Below, in pieces: positions 12,337 to 20,637 of a stretch of DNA of 64,000 nt. Numbering within the stretch: the stretch's first letter is position 1; every line of letters starts with the position of its first letter. The notes under the pieces were generated by a model that was not told where the DNA came from, searched no databases, and saw only the letters and a list, made by a program, of their open reading frames with translations. The stretch comes from Streptomyces caniferus (lineage in GTDB: Bacteria > Actinomycetota > Actinomycetes > Streptomycetales > Streptomycetaceae): positions 992,001 to 1,056,000 of the forward strand of contig NZ_BLIN01000003.1 of the NCBI RefSeq assembly GCF_009811555.1, written 5' to 3'. The translations under genes were made by a program, and so were the position numbers.

Positions 12337-13077
12337 TTACGGTTTGTGGGTGACCCAGAGCAGTTCCGCTGGCCAGCGGTGTGCCCAGTCGGGTGGGTCG
12401 GTTTCGTTATAGCCGTTGGGTGTTCCGAGTTCGGGCCGCGGCTCGATGAGGTCGTCGATGATGAGACCCGCGCCGCGCAGAACCTTGACCCAGTCGCCGT
12501 AGGTGAGCTGATAGCTGGTCGCGCCGTCGCCTTCGGCGATGGTGTTCAGCCCGAAGTAGTCCTGCTGCAGCGTCGTGGTCACGCGGCTGGCGGCTTCGTC
12601 GTAGCAAGCTTCGAACCATGGGCTGGCGACGTTGAACACCAGGCGCCCGCCTCGGCCCAAGACGCGTGCGGCCTGCGGGACGGCCAGGTGCGGGGGCGCC
12701 CAGCTGAGCCCACCGAAGTCGCAGAACACCAGGTCGAAGCTGTCGGCGGCGAAGGGGAGTTGTTCGGCGGCGCCTTGCACCAGCGGGTAGCGGTCCGCTC
12801 CCATCGCGCGGGCCGCTGCGGCGAGTTGGGCTTCGGACAGGTCGAGCCCGACCACGGTGGCGCCCTCGGCGGCGAGCGCCCTGGACCACTGGCCGGCTCC
12901 GCAGCCGAGTTCGAGGACACGCTTGCCGGTGACGTCGCCCAGGGCGTGCAGGTGCTCGTCGGGGATGGAGTACATGCCCCACAGCCGGGGTGTGGCGCCG
13001 ATTCGCGGGTCGTGCTTGTGCTGGTAGGCGCTGCTGATCTGGTTCCAGAGCCGCCGGTTGGCGGGGATGCTGTCCAC
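12337..13077 (-). CDS. Class I SAM-dependent methyltransferase
   Basis: A 246-residue methyltransferase. Motif I is VLELGCGAGQWSRAL; the post-I acidic residue is in VVGLDLSEAQL; PLVQGAAEQLPFAADSFDLV is the motif II-IV region; GRGGRLVFNVASPW follows. The N-terminus (ANRRLWNQISSAYQ) is typical of the Methyltransf_11 group. GTG at 13077 has GGAG seven bases upstream; the frame stays open much further upstream without a better start. The substrate is unknown. The lipoprotein gene begins 18 bases after its stop and may be co-transcribed. Confidence 0.85.
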   Translation of the reverse strand: MDSIPANRRLWNQISSAYQHKHDPRIGATPRLWGMYSIPDEHLHALGDVTGKRVLELGCGAGQWSRALAAEGATVVGLDLSEAQLAAAARAMGADRYPLVQGAAEQLPFAADSFDLVFCDFGGLSWAPPHLAVPQAARVLGRGGRLVFNVASPWFEACYDEAASRVTTTLQQDYFGLNTIAEGDGATSYQLTYGDWVKVLRGAGLIIDDLIEPRPELGTPNGYNETDPPDWAHRWPAELLWVTHKP

Positions 13078-13738
13078 GCGCCGACTCCAGCACTGCCTGC
13101 CGGGGGCGGTCAACACAATGAGGGCACTGGCCGGCCCTCGCCTCGGTCCGGCCCTGGCTCGGCCCATGATCCGCCGGACGAGCCCTAGATGAAGGGGCCG
13201 ATGGGTATGCCGATCGCGAGCATGGGATCGCGAGGGCCCGCGATTTCGCCCCGCACATCCATCCGCTCCGACGGCGAACGTAGCCCGGGAGCGGTGAGTC
13301 GGAGTGCCGACAGGTATGGGTGGCCAGGAGCAGGTAGGCGTTGGGGGTGCGGGGCCCGCGGCGGCTGCGCCCGTGCCGGCAGTTGGTGCGGGGGCCCTCC
13401 GAGAGCGAAGTGTTCCCGCCGACTGAAACGGCCCGCACGGCAGTAAGCCGGCGCCACCTACCCCAGTGGGCCCACTAGCAGACGAAGAAACCTGCTCGCA
13501 GGAATTGCAGCCAAATCTCACGCTCTCGAAGGGCGACGCAGAGACGACCCTTCATCCCGCACCGCATCCTGAAACGATCGGTAACCCGCCCCTCACGGCG
13601 CACAATCATCAACGTTTAGCAAGTGTCGTGGAAACTATGGCTCGATGTATCGCTCGTGATCTTTCACACGTTTTCTCACAGTTATGAACAACAAGTAGTA
13701 GGAATGAAAGGGCAAGTTCCCTACTCGAGGAGTCATCG
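13078..13738. other. Spacer holding the likely promoter of the peptide cassette
   Basis: No gene seen. From about 13570 the sequence becomes unusually AT-rich for this window (runs such as ATCAACGTTTAGCAAG and TTTCACACGTTTTCTCAC). It ends in an imperfect inverted repeat (AGTAGGAA and TTCCCTACT) just before the ribosome binding site at 13727. This fits a promoter and 5' leader for the gene at 13739, but I cannot fix the -10 and -35 boxes. Confidence 0.45.
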
Positions 13739-13879
13739 ATGGCCAAGGTTTCCGCAGCACCCAAGAGCGAGTCTCACGCGGCCCGTCAGCCGAAGCGGAT
13801 CGGATTCTCCGTGGAGACGGTGAAGACGGCCCAGGTCAAGAGCGTGCCGAACCTCGAAGTCGACCAGAAGGACGTGTAA
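13739..13879 (+). CDS. Putative RiPP-like precursor peptide, 46 residues
   Basis: A small gene with a very good ribosome binding site (GAGGAG, 6 bases before ATG). The peptide starts MAKVSAAPKSESHAARQPKR, a polar, basic, leader-like half. It continues IGFSVETVKTAQVKSV and ends PNLEVDQKDV, with no Cys, Trp or Tyr. It is followed by a hairpin and then by genes for a JmjC oxygenase, a glycosyltransferase-like protein and an MFS exporter, all on the same strand. That arrangement is how ribosomal-peptide pathways are built: a short substrate, an attenuator, then enzymes and export. Candidate targets for hydroxylation are the Lys, Asp and Asn residues of the C-terminal half. I do not recognise the peptide family. 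It could instead be a small regulatory or structural protein. Confidence 0.65.
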   Translation: MAKVSAAPKSESHAARQPKRIGFSVETVKTAQVKSVPNLEVDQKDV

Positions 13880-13884
13880 GAGCA

Positions 13885-13934
13885 GGGGTCAAGTCACTGT
13901 CCTGACCCGCCCGGTGGCTCCTGGAGTCACCGGG
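13885..13934 (+). terminator. Double hairpin after the precursor gene, probable attenuator
   Basis: Two inverted repeats follow the peptide stop: GGGTCA/TGACCC (13886-13908) and a stronger one, CCCGGTG/CACCGGG (13910-13934), with an inner CTCC/GGAG pairing. Such a structure between a small peptide gene and its enzyme genes usually sets high peptide and low enzyme expression. Confidence 0.6.
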
Positions 13935-13960
13935 CACTCCCCTTAACCGTGAGGATTGGC

Positions 13961-15148
13961 GTGTTCGATCTCGAATCCCTGCTTGACCCGATGACCCTCG
14001 ATCAATTTCTCCGCGAAAACTGGACAACCCGGGGCGTCGTCTTACGCGGGCAGGACCGGGACCGATTCCGTTCGCTCTTCTCTTGGGATCAGCTCAACCA
14101 TCTTCTCAATTTCCACCGTCTCCGGTTCGGCGAAGAAATCCGCCTGGCGGCGATAGGCAGAAAGATCTCCAATCAGCCCGAGACACCGGAAGAGTGGATC
14201 AGGCACTGCCAGGACGGCTACACCCTCATCATCAATCAGTTGCAGAGGCGGCTGCCCGCGATCGCTGAACTGGCGACGGCGATCGAGCGTGCGATCGGCC
14301 ACCGGAGTCAGGTCAACATGTACTGCTCCTGGCCTGAGCAGCAGGGGTTCGACCAGCACCACGACGACCATGAGGTCTTCATCCTGCAGATCGAGGGGAC
14401 GAAGCGATGGGTCGTCTCCGAGGAGACGTACAAATACCCGCTCGACAAATACAACAACGTCTCCGTCGACACAGGCGAACCCAAGGGGCTCCCGTACATC
14501 GAGACCGAACTCCATCCGGGGGACGTGCTCTACATTCCACGGGGCCACTGGCACTACGCGGTAGCCGGCGACGAACCCTCGTTGCACCTGACGCTGGGCG
14601 TGACGTGCCGCACCGGCGTCTACTGGCTGAAGTGGCTCGCGGACGAGCTGATGGACGAGGAGGAATGGCGGCGCAATCTCCCGCCCGTCATCGGAGGTGA
14701 CACGGCCCAGCTCGCCGACCATGTCCGCGGCCTGATGGGCAGGCTCGCCACGCTGGCCGACGACGAGCAGTTGGTGGAGGCGTACCTCGCCAATCATCTG
14801 ACCACCCAGGACAGCCGTCACCGCGAGGTCAGCCTCCCGAGCCAGTCCGGGTTCCACCCCCTCTCCACGAAGCCCGACACACGTCTGCGGCAAGCACAGT
14901 TCAACCCCGTCAAGGTTGACTACGATGCCGAGGCCGAACAGCACCGTATCCAGTTCGGCACGAGGAAGATCACGCTCGACGGCGCTCCCGCAGAACTCAT
15001 CGACAATCTTTTCCGCCACGAGTCGTTCACCCTCGGGGAAGCCATCGGCTGGGCCCCCGGATTCGACCCGGCCGAAGACATCGCCCCCCTGCTACGGCTG
15101 CTGGTCGAGGAAGGGATCCTTCTGGAGGACAATCCTCCGTCGGCGTGA
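13961..15148 (+). CDS. JmjC/cupin-like 2-oxoglutarate oxygenase (ROX-type)
   Basis: A 395-residue protein. The cupin core carries an iron-binding H-x-D in QHHDDHEVFILQIEGTKRW and the distal His in GDVLYIPRGHWHYAVAGDE, followed by SLHLTLGV. This matches the YcfD/ROXA family of Fe(II)/2-oxoglutarate hydroxylases that act on protein side chains. A C-terminal winged-helix-like segment (ITLDGAPAELIDNLF through LLRLLVEEGILLE) is also typical of ROX proteins. GTG at 13961 is chosen because GAGGA lies six bases upstream; GTG 13949 has no site. Its likely substrate is the 46-residue peptide encoded just upstream. The family assignment is solid; the peptide substrate is an inference from position. Confidence 0.85.
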   Translation: MFDLESLLDPMTLDQFLRENWTTRGVVLRGQDRDRFRSLFSWDQLNHLLNFHRLRFGEEIRLAAIGRKISNQPETPEEWIRHCQDGYTLIINQLQRRLPAIAELATAIERAIGHRSQVNMYCSWPEQQGFDQHHDDHEVFILQIEGTKRWVVSEETYKYPLDKYNNVSVDTGEPKGLPYIETELHPGDVLYIPRGHWHYAVAGDEPSLHLTLGVTCRTGVYWLKWLADELMDEEEWRRNLPPVIGGDTAQLADHVRGLMGRLATLADDEQLVEAYLANHLTTQDSRHREVSLPSQSGFHPLSTKPDTRLRQAQFNPVKVDYDAEAEQHRIQFGTRKITLDGAPAELIDNLFRHESFTLGEAIGWAPGFDPAEDIAPLLRLLVEEGILLEDNPPSA

Positions 15149-15219
15149 GCACCGCCAAAATTCCGGCCCGGCCCGCGGCACGACGGGCAGGCGTTCCATG
15201 TTTCCCGGGCCTGTACCAC

Positions 15220-15250
15220 GGGGTCAGTTCCTCTCGAAGGTCCTGACCCC
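15220..15250 (+). promoter_or_regulatory. Inverted repeat between oxygenase and glycosyltransferase genes
   Basis: GGGGTCAG and CTGACCCC form a perfect 8-base stem with a 15-base loop. The same GGGTCA...TGACCC pairing occurs after the precursor gene at 13886-13908, so this may be a shared regulatory or processing hairpin. Confidence 0.45.
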
Positions 15251-15282
15251 GCAGGGCGCTCACCACCGACGGAGAAAACTCG

Positions 15283-16353
15283 ATGAAGATCGGCCTGATC
15301 GAGCTCAGCGCACACAGCGAGGTCCTCGACAGTCTCATAAGGCAAGCCATCGATGTCGGGGCGAGCCCTACCGTCTACACCAACCCGTTCTGCGCCGAAT
15401 CCTCGGAGGCCGCCGCATACGCGGCGGTCGAGTGGCAGGTGTGTCCCCCGGGTCTGCCGTACGCGGAATTCCTGGAAAACTGCAAGTCCTCGATCGGCTC
15501 ACAGGATCACCTGTTCATCATCACCCCGGTCGATTCCCTGTGCGGCTCGCTCTCCGATGCGAGCGCGACGTCAGCCACCTGGCACTGCCTGGTGCACAAT
15601 CTCAATACGTTCAACTCGTCGGACGACAATCGGCCGAGCGCTGCCATCGCGAAGCTCGTTCTCGACGGCGCGACGGGTGTCCTTCTCCCGGATCTCCGGC
15701 TCAGGAAATCCGGTGACCCTCTGCGGACGCACGCAATCAACATCGCCTATCCGCAGCATCCGCCCACGGAGTTCGTGAGGGACGAGGTGCGGTGCTGTAT
15801 CCCGGGGAGAATGTATTCCGGCAGGGACCACGCCGAGGTTCTGTCCGCACTGGAAATCGCCGCCCCACGCCTGACGAAGCGACTGCGAGTCGAATTTCTC
15901 GGAGAGCACTCCACCGAGGAGACCAAGGCTGCCGTAGAAGCGGCGAGGAAGACGGTCGTGCCCTCGGTCGAACTGCGAGATCACCCGGGTTACGTGGCGC
16001 AAGAGGAGTTCGACCGGACGCTGGCAGAGGCTGACTTCCTCATTCTTCCGGTCTCCGAGTACCTCACCCGTAACGGCATCATCGAGACCCGCGGCCAGAC
16101 CTGTGTCACGGGCAACATCAATGACATGGTCCGGTTCGGACTTCCCTCGCTCATGCCGGCCTTCTATCCGTTGAGCAGCCATATCGAGGGGATGACGGCA
16201 CGGTACGACGGCATTCGGTCCCTGGCGGATCTGATCGTCACCTGGGTGAACAGCGATGAGTTCACCCGCAGGAAACGGGCGGCGGCGCCCGGCCTGGAGG
16301 CCTACCGGGCCGAGTGTCTGTCGGCCATGCGCGAGCAACTGGCCCGCTGCTAG
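15283..16353 (+). CDS. GT-B-fold glycosyltransferase-like protein
   Basis: A 356-residue protein, start ATG 15283 with GGAG eight bases upstream. The C-terminal half resembles the nucleotide-sugar domain of GT4 enzymes: CCIPGRMYSGRDHAEVLSAL at the start of the domain, LRVEFLGE, then VELRDHPGYVAQEEFDRTLAEADFLILP-type spacing, and a Gly/Pro-rich segment near FGLPSLMP. The N-terminal half (MKIGLIELSAH, TVYTNPF) is more divergent. It is probably a glycosyltransferase acting on the peptide, plausibly on a hydroxyl installed by the JmjC enzyme. That order is known from collagen, where lysine is hydroxylated and then glycosylated. Family call moderate; substrate inferred only. Confidence 0.6.
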   Translation: MKIGLIELSAHSEVLDSLIRQAIDVGASPTVYTNPFCAESSEAAAYAAVEWQVCPPGLPYAEFLENCKSSIGSQDHLFIITPVDSLCGSLSDASATSATWHCLVHNLNTFNSSDDNRPSAAIAKLVLDGATGVLLPDLRLRKSGDPLRTHAINIAYPQHPPTEFVRDEVRCCIPGRMYSGRDHAEVLSALEIAAPRLTKRLRVEFLGEHSTEETKAAVEAARKTVVPSVELRDHPGYVAQEEFDRTLAEADFLILPVSEYLTRNGIIETRGQTCVTGNINDMVRFGLPSLMPAFYPLSSHIEGMTARYDGIRSLADLIVTWVNSDEFTRRKRAAAPGLEAYRAECLSAMREQLARC

Positions 16354-16730
16354 CGGCTCGTGAGGGAAGAACCCATGGTGTCGGCACCGCGCGAGGGCGC
16401 GGGACGCGGACAGTCCTCGTACGGCCTCTGCGGCAGCCCCACCGCTCCTACCGACCCGGCATCCGTTGTGGCTCGCCAAGTGCGCCAAGGCCCGACGGGC
16501 GCACCAGTAGATCACCGGAGCAGGCGCAACCGGAGAAGGCCTTGCGGCCTCCTGGCTCGGCGTCAGCTCTCCGCCGGGAAAGGGCCCCGGTTCCGGGTCC
16601 GGCCGCGAGAAACGCCGGCCAGAACCACAGTGAGGCCCCGGGACGTCCCCGGAAAAGCAGGTATCCGAACCCGATGCGAAGGACAGCACGTGTACCACCA
16701 GGACACCAACGGCACCCGGCAGAGTCGCAT
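16354..16730 (+). other. Spacer with a doubtful ORF coupled to the MFS gene
   Basis: A frame from ATG 16375 (or GTG 16360) runs to a stop at 16734, overlapping the MFS start as ATGA, which is a coupling-type overlap. However its 120 residues are Arg-rich, use AGA, AGG, GTA and ATA codons foreign to this genome, and match nothing I know. More likely it is an open stretch by chance, or decayed sequence. Confidence 0.3.
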
Positions 16731-17957
16731 ATGACGATCGATATGTTCCGGGGCCCGGTACGTTTCCTGACGATCGCCAGTTTCGTCACCACCGTCGGCA
16801 GCGGCCTCTATCTTGCCGGCAGCATGCTGTTCTTCACCCGCGTTGTCGGGCTGAGTGTCGCGGGTGTGAGCACCGGCCTGGCCATCGCGACAGTCGTCGG
16901 CATCCTGTCGGGCCTCCCCCTCGGTGCCGTTGCCGATCGCGTCGGGCCCCGGGGACTGTACGTCGCCACCCAAGGTGTCCAGGCGACGGCGATGTTCCTG
17001 TTCCCGATGACGCACTCCTTCGCCGTCTTTCTCACGCTGGTCACCGTCGCCGCCATCGGCCAACGCGGCGCCCAAGCGGTCGGCGGCGCCCTGATCGCAC
17101 GGATCAGCGAGCCCGGAGAACGTACCCGCATCCGCAGTCATCTCCGAGCGGTCACCAACCTCGGGATGGGCATCGGCGCCGCCGCGGCCGGCGTCGCGCT
17201 CCAACTCGACTCGACGACGGGCTACACGCTTCTGATCCTGGCGAACGGGCTGAGTTTCCTCGCGGCGGCAGGACTGCTGCTCAAGATCCCGTCCGTGGAG
17301 CCGGTGCCACGCCCGCCGGGCGCGCGGCGCATGGAGGCCATGCGGGACAGACCGTACCTCGCCCTGTCGCTGTTGTGCGGGGTCATCGCGTTCCAGTACG
17401 ACGTGGTGTCCCTGGTCCTGCCGCTCTGGCTGGTGTCACACACCACGGCGCCCCGGTGGTGGCTTTCCGCACTGCTGGTGACGAACATGGCAGTGGTCGT
17501 GCTGTTCCAGGTCAGGGCAACCCGGTGGGTGAAAGGCCCGTTGCCCGCTTCCACCGCGCTCCGTGGAGCGGGATTTCTGTCGCTCGCCGGCTGTGTCGTG
17601 CTCGCCCTCGCCTCAGGGGTTTCCGCCCCCGTCGCCGCGACCCTGCTGCTCGTCGGCGTGCTCCTGCTGTCATCGGGCGAACTCGGCCTGGCCGCGGGGG
17701 CATTCGAAATCAGCTTCGCGCTGGCCCCGGAACACGCCCAGGGGCAGTACCAGGGAGCCTTCAACCTGGCCGATGGCGTGGTGCGTGCGGCGGCTCCGGT
17801 CGTGCTCACCGCACTCTGCCTCCAGTGGGGCAAGCCCGGCTGGGTGGTACTGGGCGTCGTCCTCGCGCTCTGCGGCCTCGCCGCCCGGCCGCTCACCCGG
17901 TGGGCATTGCGTACCCGGCCGCTCCCGGCGCCGGAAGCACCGGTTCTCGTCGGCTGA
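16731..17957 (+). CDS. Major facilitator superfamily transporter
   Basis: A 408-residue protein with about 12 hydrophobic helices. The loop 2-3 region contains GLPLGAVADRVGPRGLYV, the MFS motif A (G-x-x-x-D-R-x-G-x-R). ARISEPGERTRIRSHLRAVTN follows helix 4. A central hydrophilic loop (RPPGARRMEAMRDRPYL) separates the halves. Start ATG 16731 has a weak site; ATG 16743 is an alternative. As the last gene of the peptide cassette it probably exports the modified product or gives self-protection; general drug efflux is the alternative. Confidence 0.88.
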   Translation: MTIDMFRGPVRFLTIASFVTTVGSGLYLAGSMLFFTRVVGLSVAGVSTGLAIATVVGILSGLPLGAVADRVGPRGLYVATQGVQATAMFLFPMTHSFAVFLTLVTVAAIGQRGAQAVGGALIARISEPGERTRIRSHLRAVTNLGMGIGAAAAGVALQLDSTTGYTLLILANGLSFLAAAGLLLKIPSVEPVPRPPGARRMEAMRDRPYLALSLLCGVIAFQYDVVSLVLPLWLVSHTTAPRWWLSALLVTNMAVVVLFQVRATRWVKGPLPASTALRGAGFLSLAGCVVLALASGVSAPVAATLLLVGVLLLSSGELGLAAGAFEISFALAPEHAQGQYQGAFNLADGVVRAAAPVVLTALCLQWGKPGWVVLGVVLALCGLAARPLTRWALRTRPLPAPEAPVLVG

Positions 17958-18053
17958 GGTCTCCCTTAGGGGCCTCCAGCTGGTCGAAGCATGTATGGGC
18001 CACCGCGAAAAACTGGTGGACAACGTCCTGGACCCTCCACGACGATCCGCGCT

Positions 18054-18602
18054 GTGACAGACAAAGCCGAGCGCCGGAGCCCCGTCCCCACCAGCCCGAA
18101 GTCCGTACGATTCGTTGCGCTGTCGAGCGCGGCCATGACCGCCTTGCTGAACGACGATCTGACTCGAGCCAGTGCCGAAGCAGGTGTCGCTCTGACCGAG
18201 TACTTCGTCACCGACAGGGCGAAGTGGGTGTGGCAGTACCGGGTCAATCAGCTCACCTCGGATCCGGGTTGCGCGGGGTGGCTCACGCATGCCGTGGTGG
18301 CCGAGCCGGAAGGTGCCGTCGTCGGGTATGCCGGCTTCCACGGGCCGCCGGATGAGGCAGGCATGGTGGAGCTCGGTTACTCCGTGGCCCCCGCCCACCG
18401 TCGTCAGGGCTACGCCAGGGCGATGCTGACCGAGTTGGTACGTCGGTCTGTTGCCGAACCTGGAGTCAGGACCGTGCGGGTGACGATCAGTCCTGACAAC
18501 ACCGCGTCCCTGGCTACGATTTCCGGGTTCGGCTTTGTGGAGGTCGGAGAGCAATGGGACGAGGAAGACGGCCTCGAAACCATCTTTGAAGTCCCTGTCT
18601 GA
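18054..18602 (+). CDS. GNAT family N-acetyltransferase
   Basis: A 182-residue acetyltransferase. The acetyl-CoA motif is APAHRRQGYARAMLTELV (R/Q-x-x-G-x-A), preceded by GMVELGYSV. The C-terminal segment VTISPDNTASLATISGFGFV is typical of RimJ-type members. GTG at 18054 gives the N-terminus usual in the family (VTDKAERR, then SVRFVALSSAAM); ATG 17991 is in frame and has a slightly better site. It lies about 100 bases after the MFS gene on the same strand, but nothing ties it to that pathway. Substrate unknown. Confidence 0.85.
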   Translation: MTDKAERRSPVPTSPKSVRFVALSSAAMTALLNDDLTRASAEAGVALTEYFVTDRAKWVWQYRVNQLTSDPGCAGWLTHAVVAEPEGAVVGYAGFHGPPDEAGMVELGYSVAPAHRRQGYARAMLTELVRRSVAEPGVRTVRVTISPDNTASLATISGFGFVEVGEQWDEEDGLETIFEVPV

Positions 18603-18960
18603 TCAAGCCGCTGCCGGAAGCGGTCGGCCTCTCCAGCGGATGCCTTTCTCGCTGCGGACGCGGGCACGTTCGTTGCGCTCGGCGGCCAGGACGTCGCGGT
18701 GGCGGGCGCTGGCGTTACGCCACCGCAGTCTTGGTGTACTGGAAGGTGACGCCGCGGCGGACGAGCAGGCCGCGTGACGCCTCACGGCCGAGACGGATCA
18801 CGCGACCGTGCACTTTGGCCCGCCCGATCACTCTGATGACCTGGGCCTGGGGCATTTCCTGCTCGAAGCGCAGCTCGATCAGCAGGCGTTCGCGACCGTG
18901 GACCGAGTGCCGGTACGGGAGTGACTGCCGGGGTCCGAGGGTGGCGTGGGGCGATTGCAC
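18603..18960 (-). pseudogene. Unrecognised, apparently frameshifted gene
   Basis: The frame from ATG 18960 has strongly G/C-ending codons (GREASRGLLVRRGVTFQYTK) and stops at 18715. The adjacent frame then carries ARHRDVLAAERNERARVRSE and ends at 18603 with similar codon use. Joined, they would give about 119 residues. I do not recognise the family. Confidence 0.35.
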
Positions 18961-19439
18961 GCCACAAACACCGGCGGCTCAGCGAGCGCGGCTGGCTGAA
19001 ATTGCCCCCTATGCGACTTCTGGGCGGCGTCAGGGGTCCGCATGGTGCAGCGAGAGCAGCGTCTGCGGGGAGCCCGTCGTTCGACCCGTGCGGTGGGAGG
19101 AAGCGATCTTCGCGAAGCTCTGGCCGGGGCTGCCTGCGGGGCCTCGTCCGCCCTCACCAGTGAGACTGAAAGCCCCCCGTCACGTCGTCGTCCCGACGCC
19201 CACAAAGGCCGATGCCCCCGATACGGGAGCCGGGCTTCGCGCAGGAGGGTGGGCCCCACCAAGGAGGGACCCACGGGGAGGGATGTCCATGACCAGCGCC
19301 AACGAGACCGGCGCGAGAAGGCCGGACATGCCACGTATCAGAGGTGGCCACCGCGCCACCCGGAGGCTTCACCTCGTTCCGGGAGTCCTGCGGTGGCCAC
19401 CAGCGACGCTGAAGGGAGGCTCAGATGCTGTCCGGTCGG
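18961..19439. other. Spacer, nothing supported
   Basis: Open frames on both strands lack start signals and motifs. The downstream gene's stop is at 19440. Confidence 0.3.
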
Positions 19440-19982
19440 TTACCGCCCGACCGGGTTGAGGTAGGTGGCCGGGTGGGTGGCGCCGTCCTGCTTGAGGATC
19501 TGGCCGCCGAAGGGCCACTTCAGGGTGAAGTGATCCGTCTCGTTCGGCGGTGTGACCAGGAACGTCGCCGGAACGAACTTCTCCTTCTGCGGCGTGGACT
19601 TGGCCACCGGGAGAAGGGTGATGCTGAAGTCCACCGTGACCCCCGGCTCCAGGACCATCTTGTCGGGCTTGGTGGCGGAGCGCGCCAGCGACCAGGTGCC
19701 GTCGGTCCCCTGAGCGCCGATCATGTCGACACCGGCGAAGCCGGACAGGGTGCAGGTGCGCTTGCTCTGGTTGGTGAACCAGATGTACGCCTGGGTCTGC
19801 TTGTCGGTCTGCTCCATCTCCGGTCTCGCGTCCTCCCCCGTGGCGAAGCCGGCCTTCAGGTCGGCGGTGTGGCAGCGGGTGGGCTCGGCCTTGGCCGGAG
19901 CGGCCGAGGCCGGGATGGCGGTAGCGACAGTGCCGGCGACGACGACGGCCGCAACGGCAGCGGCGGTGAGCTTGCTCTTCAT
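19440..19982 (-). CDS. Secreted DUF4232-type protein
   Basis: A 180-residue exported protein. The signal peptide is MKSKLTAAAVAAVVVAGTVA, with a likely cleavage after PASA-A. The mature part has two Cys residues that may pair (TRCHTADLKAGF and KRTCTLSGFAGV), the spacing seen in DUF4232 domains. The latter ends with a beta-rich segment (FLVTPPNETDHF, LKWPFGGQILKQ). ATG 19982 is chosen because it starts the signal peptide. Function of the family is unknown; these are abundant small secreted proteins of Streptomyces. Confidence 0.8.
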   Translation of the reverse strand: MKSKLTAAAVAAVVVAGTVATAIPASAAPAKAEPTRCHTADLKAGFATGEDARPEMEQTDKQTQAYIWFTNQSKRTCTLSGFAGVDMIGAQGTDGTWSLARSATKPDKMVLEPGVTVDFSITLLPVAKSTPQKEKFVPATFLVTPPNETDHFTLKWPFGGQILKQDGATHPATYLNPVGR

Positions 19983-20261
19983 TTCGGGGTTCCCCACTCG
20001 AAGAAGAATCGGCACGCGAGGTCAGTGCGCGCCTACGCACCTGAAGATGCGCAATGCCCGTGGCAGGTTCGGTACGCCGGGAGCCTTTTCCGGACAATCA
20101 GGGTGCGGGCCGTCGCGGCGTCGCAGGGAGGACACCACAACGGCCGCGACCTCGCTCGTCGTCCGGCCCGACAAGGCGCGACCGATGGCAGCACGTGCGG
20201 CCCGAGCACCATGCTGAGCCGCACGCCGCTCGGTCCGCCCCTCATCAAGGCGTCGTCCCCG

Positions 20262-20624
20262 ATGGCTGGTTCACTCGCTGAGCGGTGCATGACGGCTCTG
20301 CCCGGTTGAGCGGTTGGTACCGGATGAGGTGTGGGCGTTGTTCCGTCGAGTAGCACCGCCCACGGCGGTGAGGCGCCCGCCCGCAGGGCGGCGGCCGGGC
20401 TCGGGCGGGCGAGGGATGCATCCGATCACCGACCACAACGGACCGCCTCCGACGTCGAACCCTCACAACGACCCGGTCGTCACTGCCGAGTGACCAAGAA
20501 GAAGGTTTCCTGGCTGAGCGGCTGCCGATGCCTCCGCCGACGCTACGGACGCATGCCGGAACACTTTCTAGCCTTCGCCGACATAACCGCAGCCCTCATC
20601 GGCCACCACCCACCCACCACGTGA
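20262..20624 (+). pseudogene. Internally deleted IS5-family transposase relic
   Basis: The 5' part (TGAGCGGTGCATGACGGCTC onward) matches the start of the element at 35908, and the 3' part reads VSWLSGCRCLRRRYGRMPEH, as in that element. The middle, with most of the catalytic domain, is gone. IS copy A begins 14 bases downstream. Confidence 0.7.
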
Positions 20625-20637
20625 AACAAGGTCTTAG

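Noticed and set aside
13739..13879. Precursor considered as a lasso, lanthipeptide or thiopeptide precursor
   Set aside because: No Cys residues for lanthionine or thiazole formation, no lasso leader pattern, and no matching cyclase, dehydratase or YcaO gene nearby.
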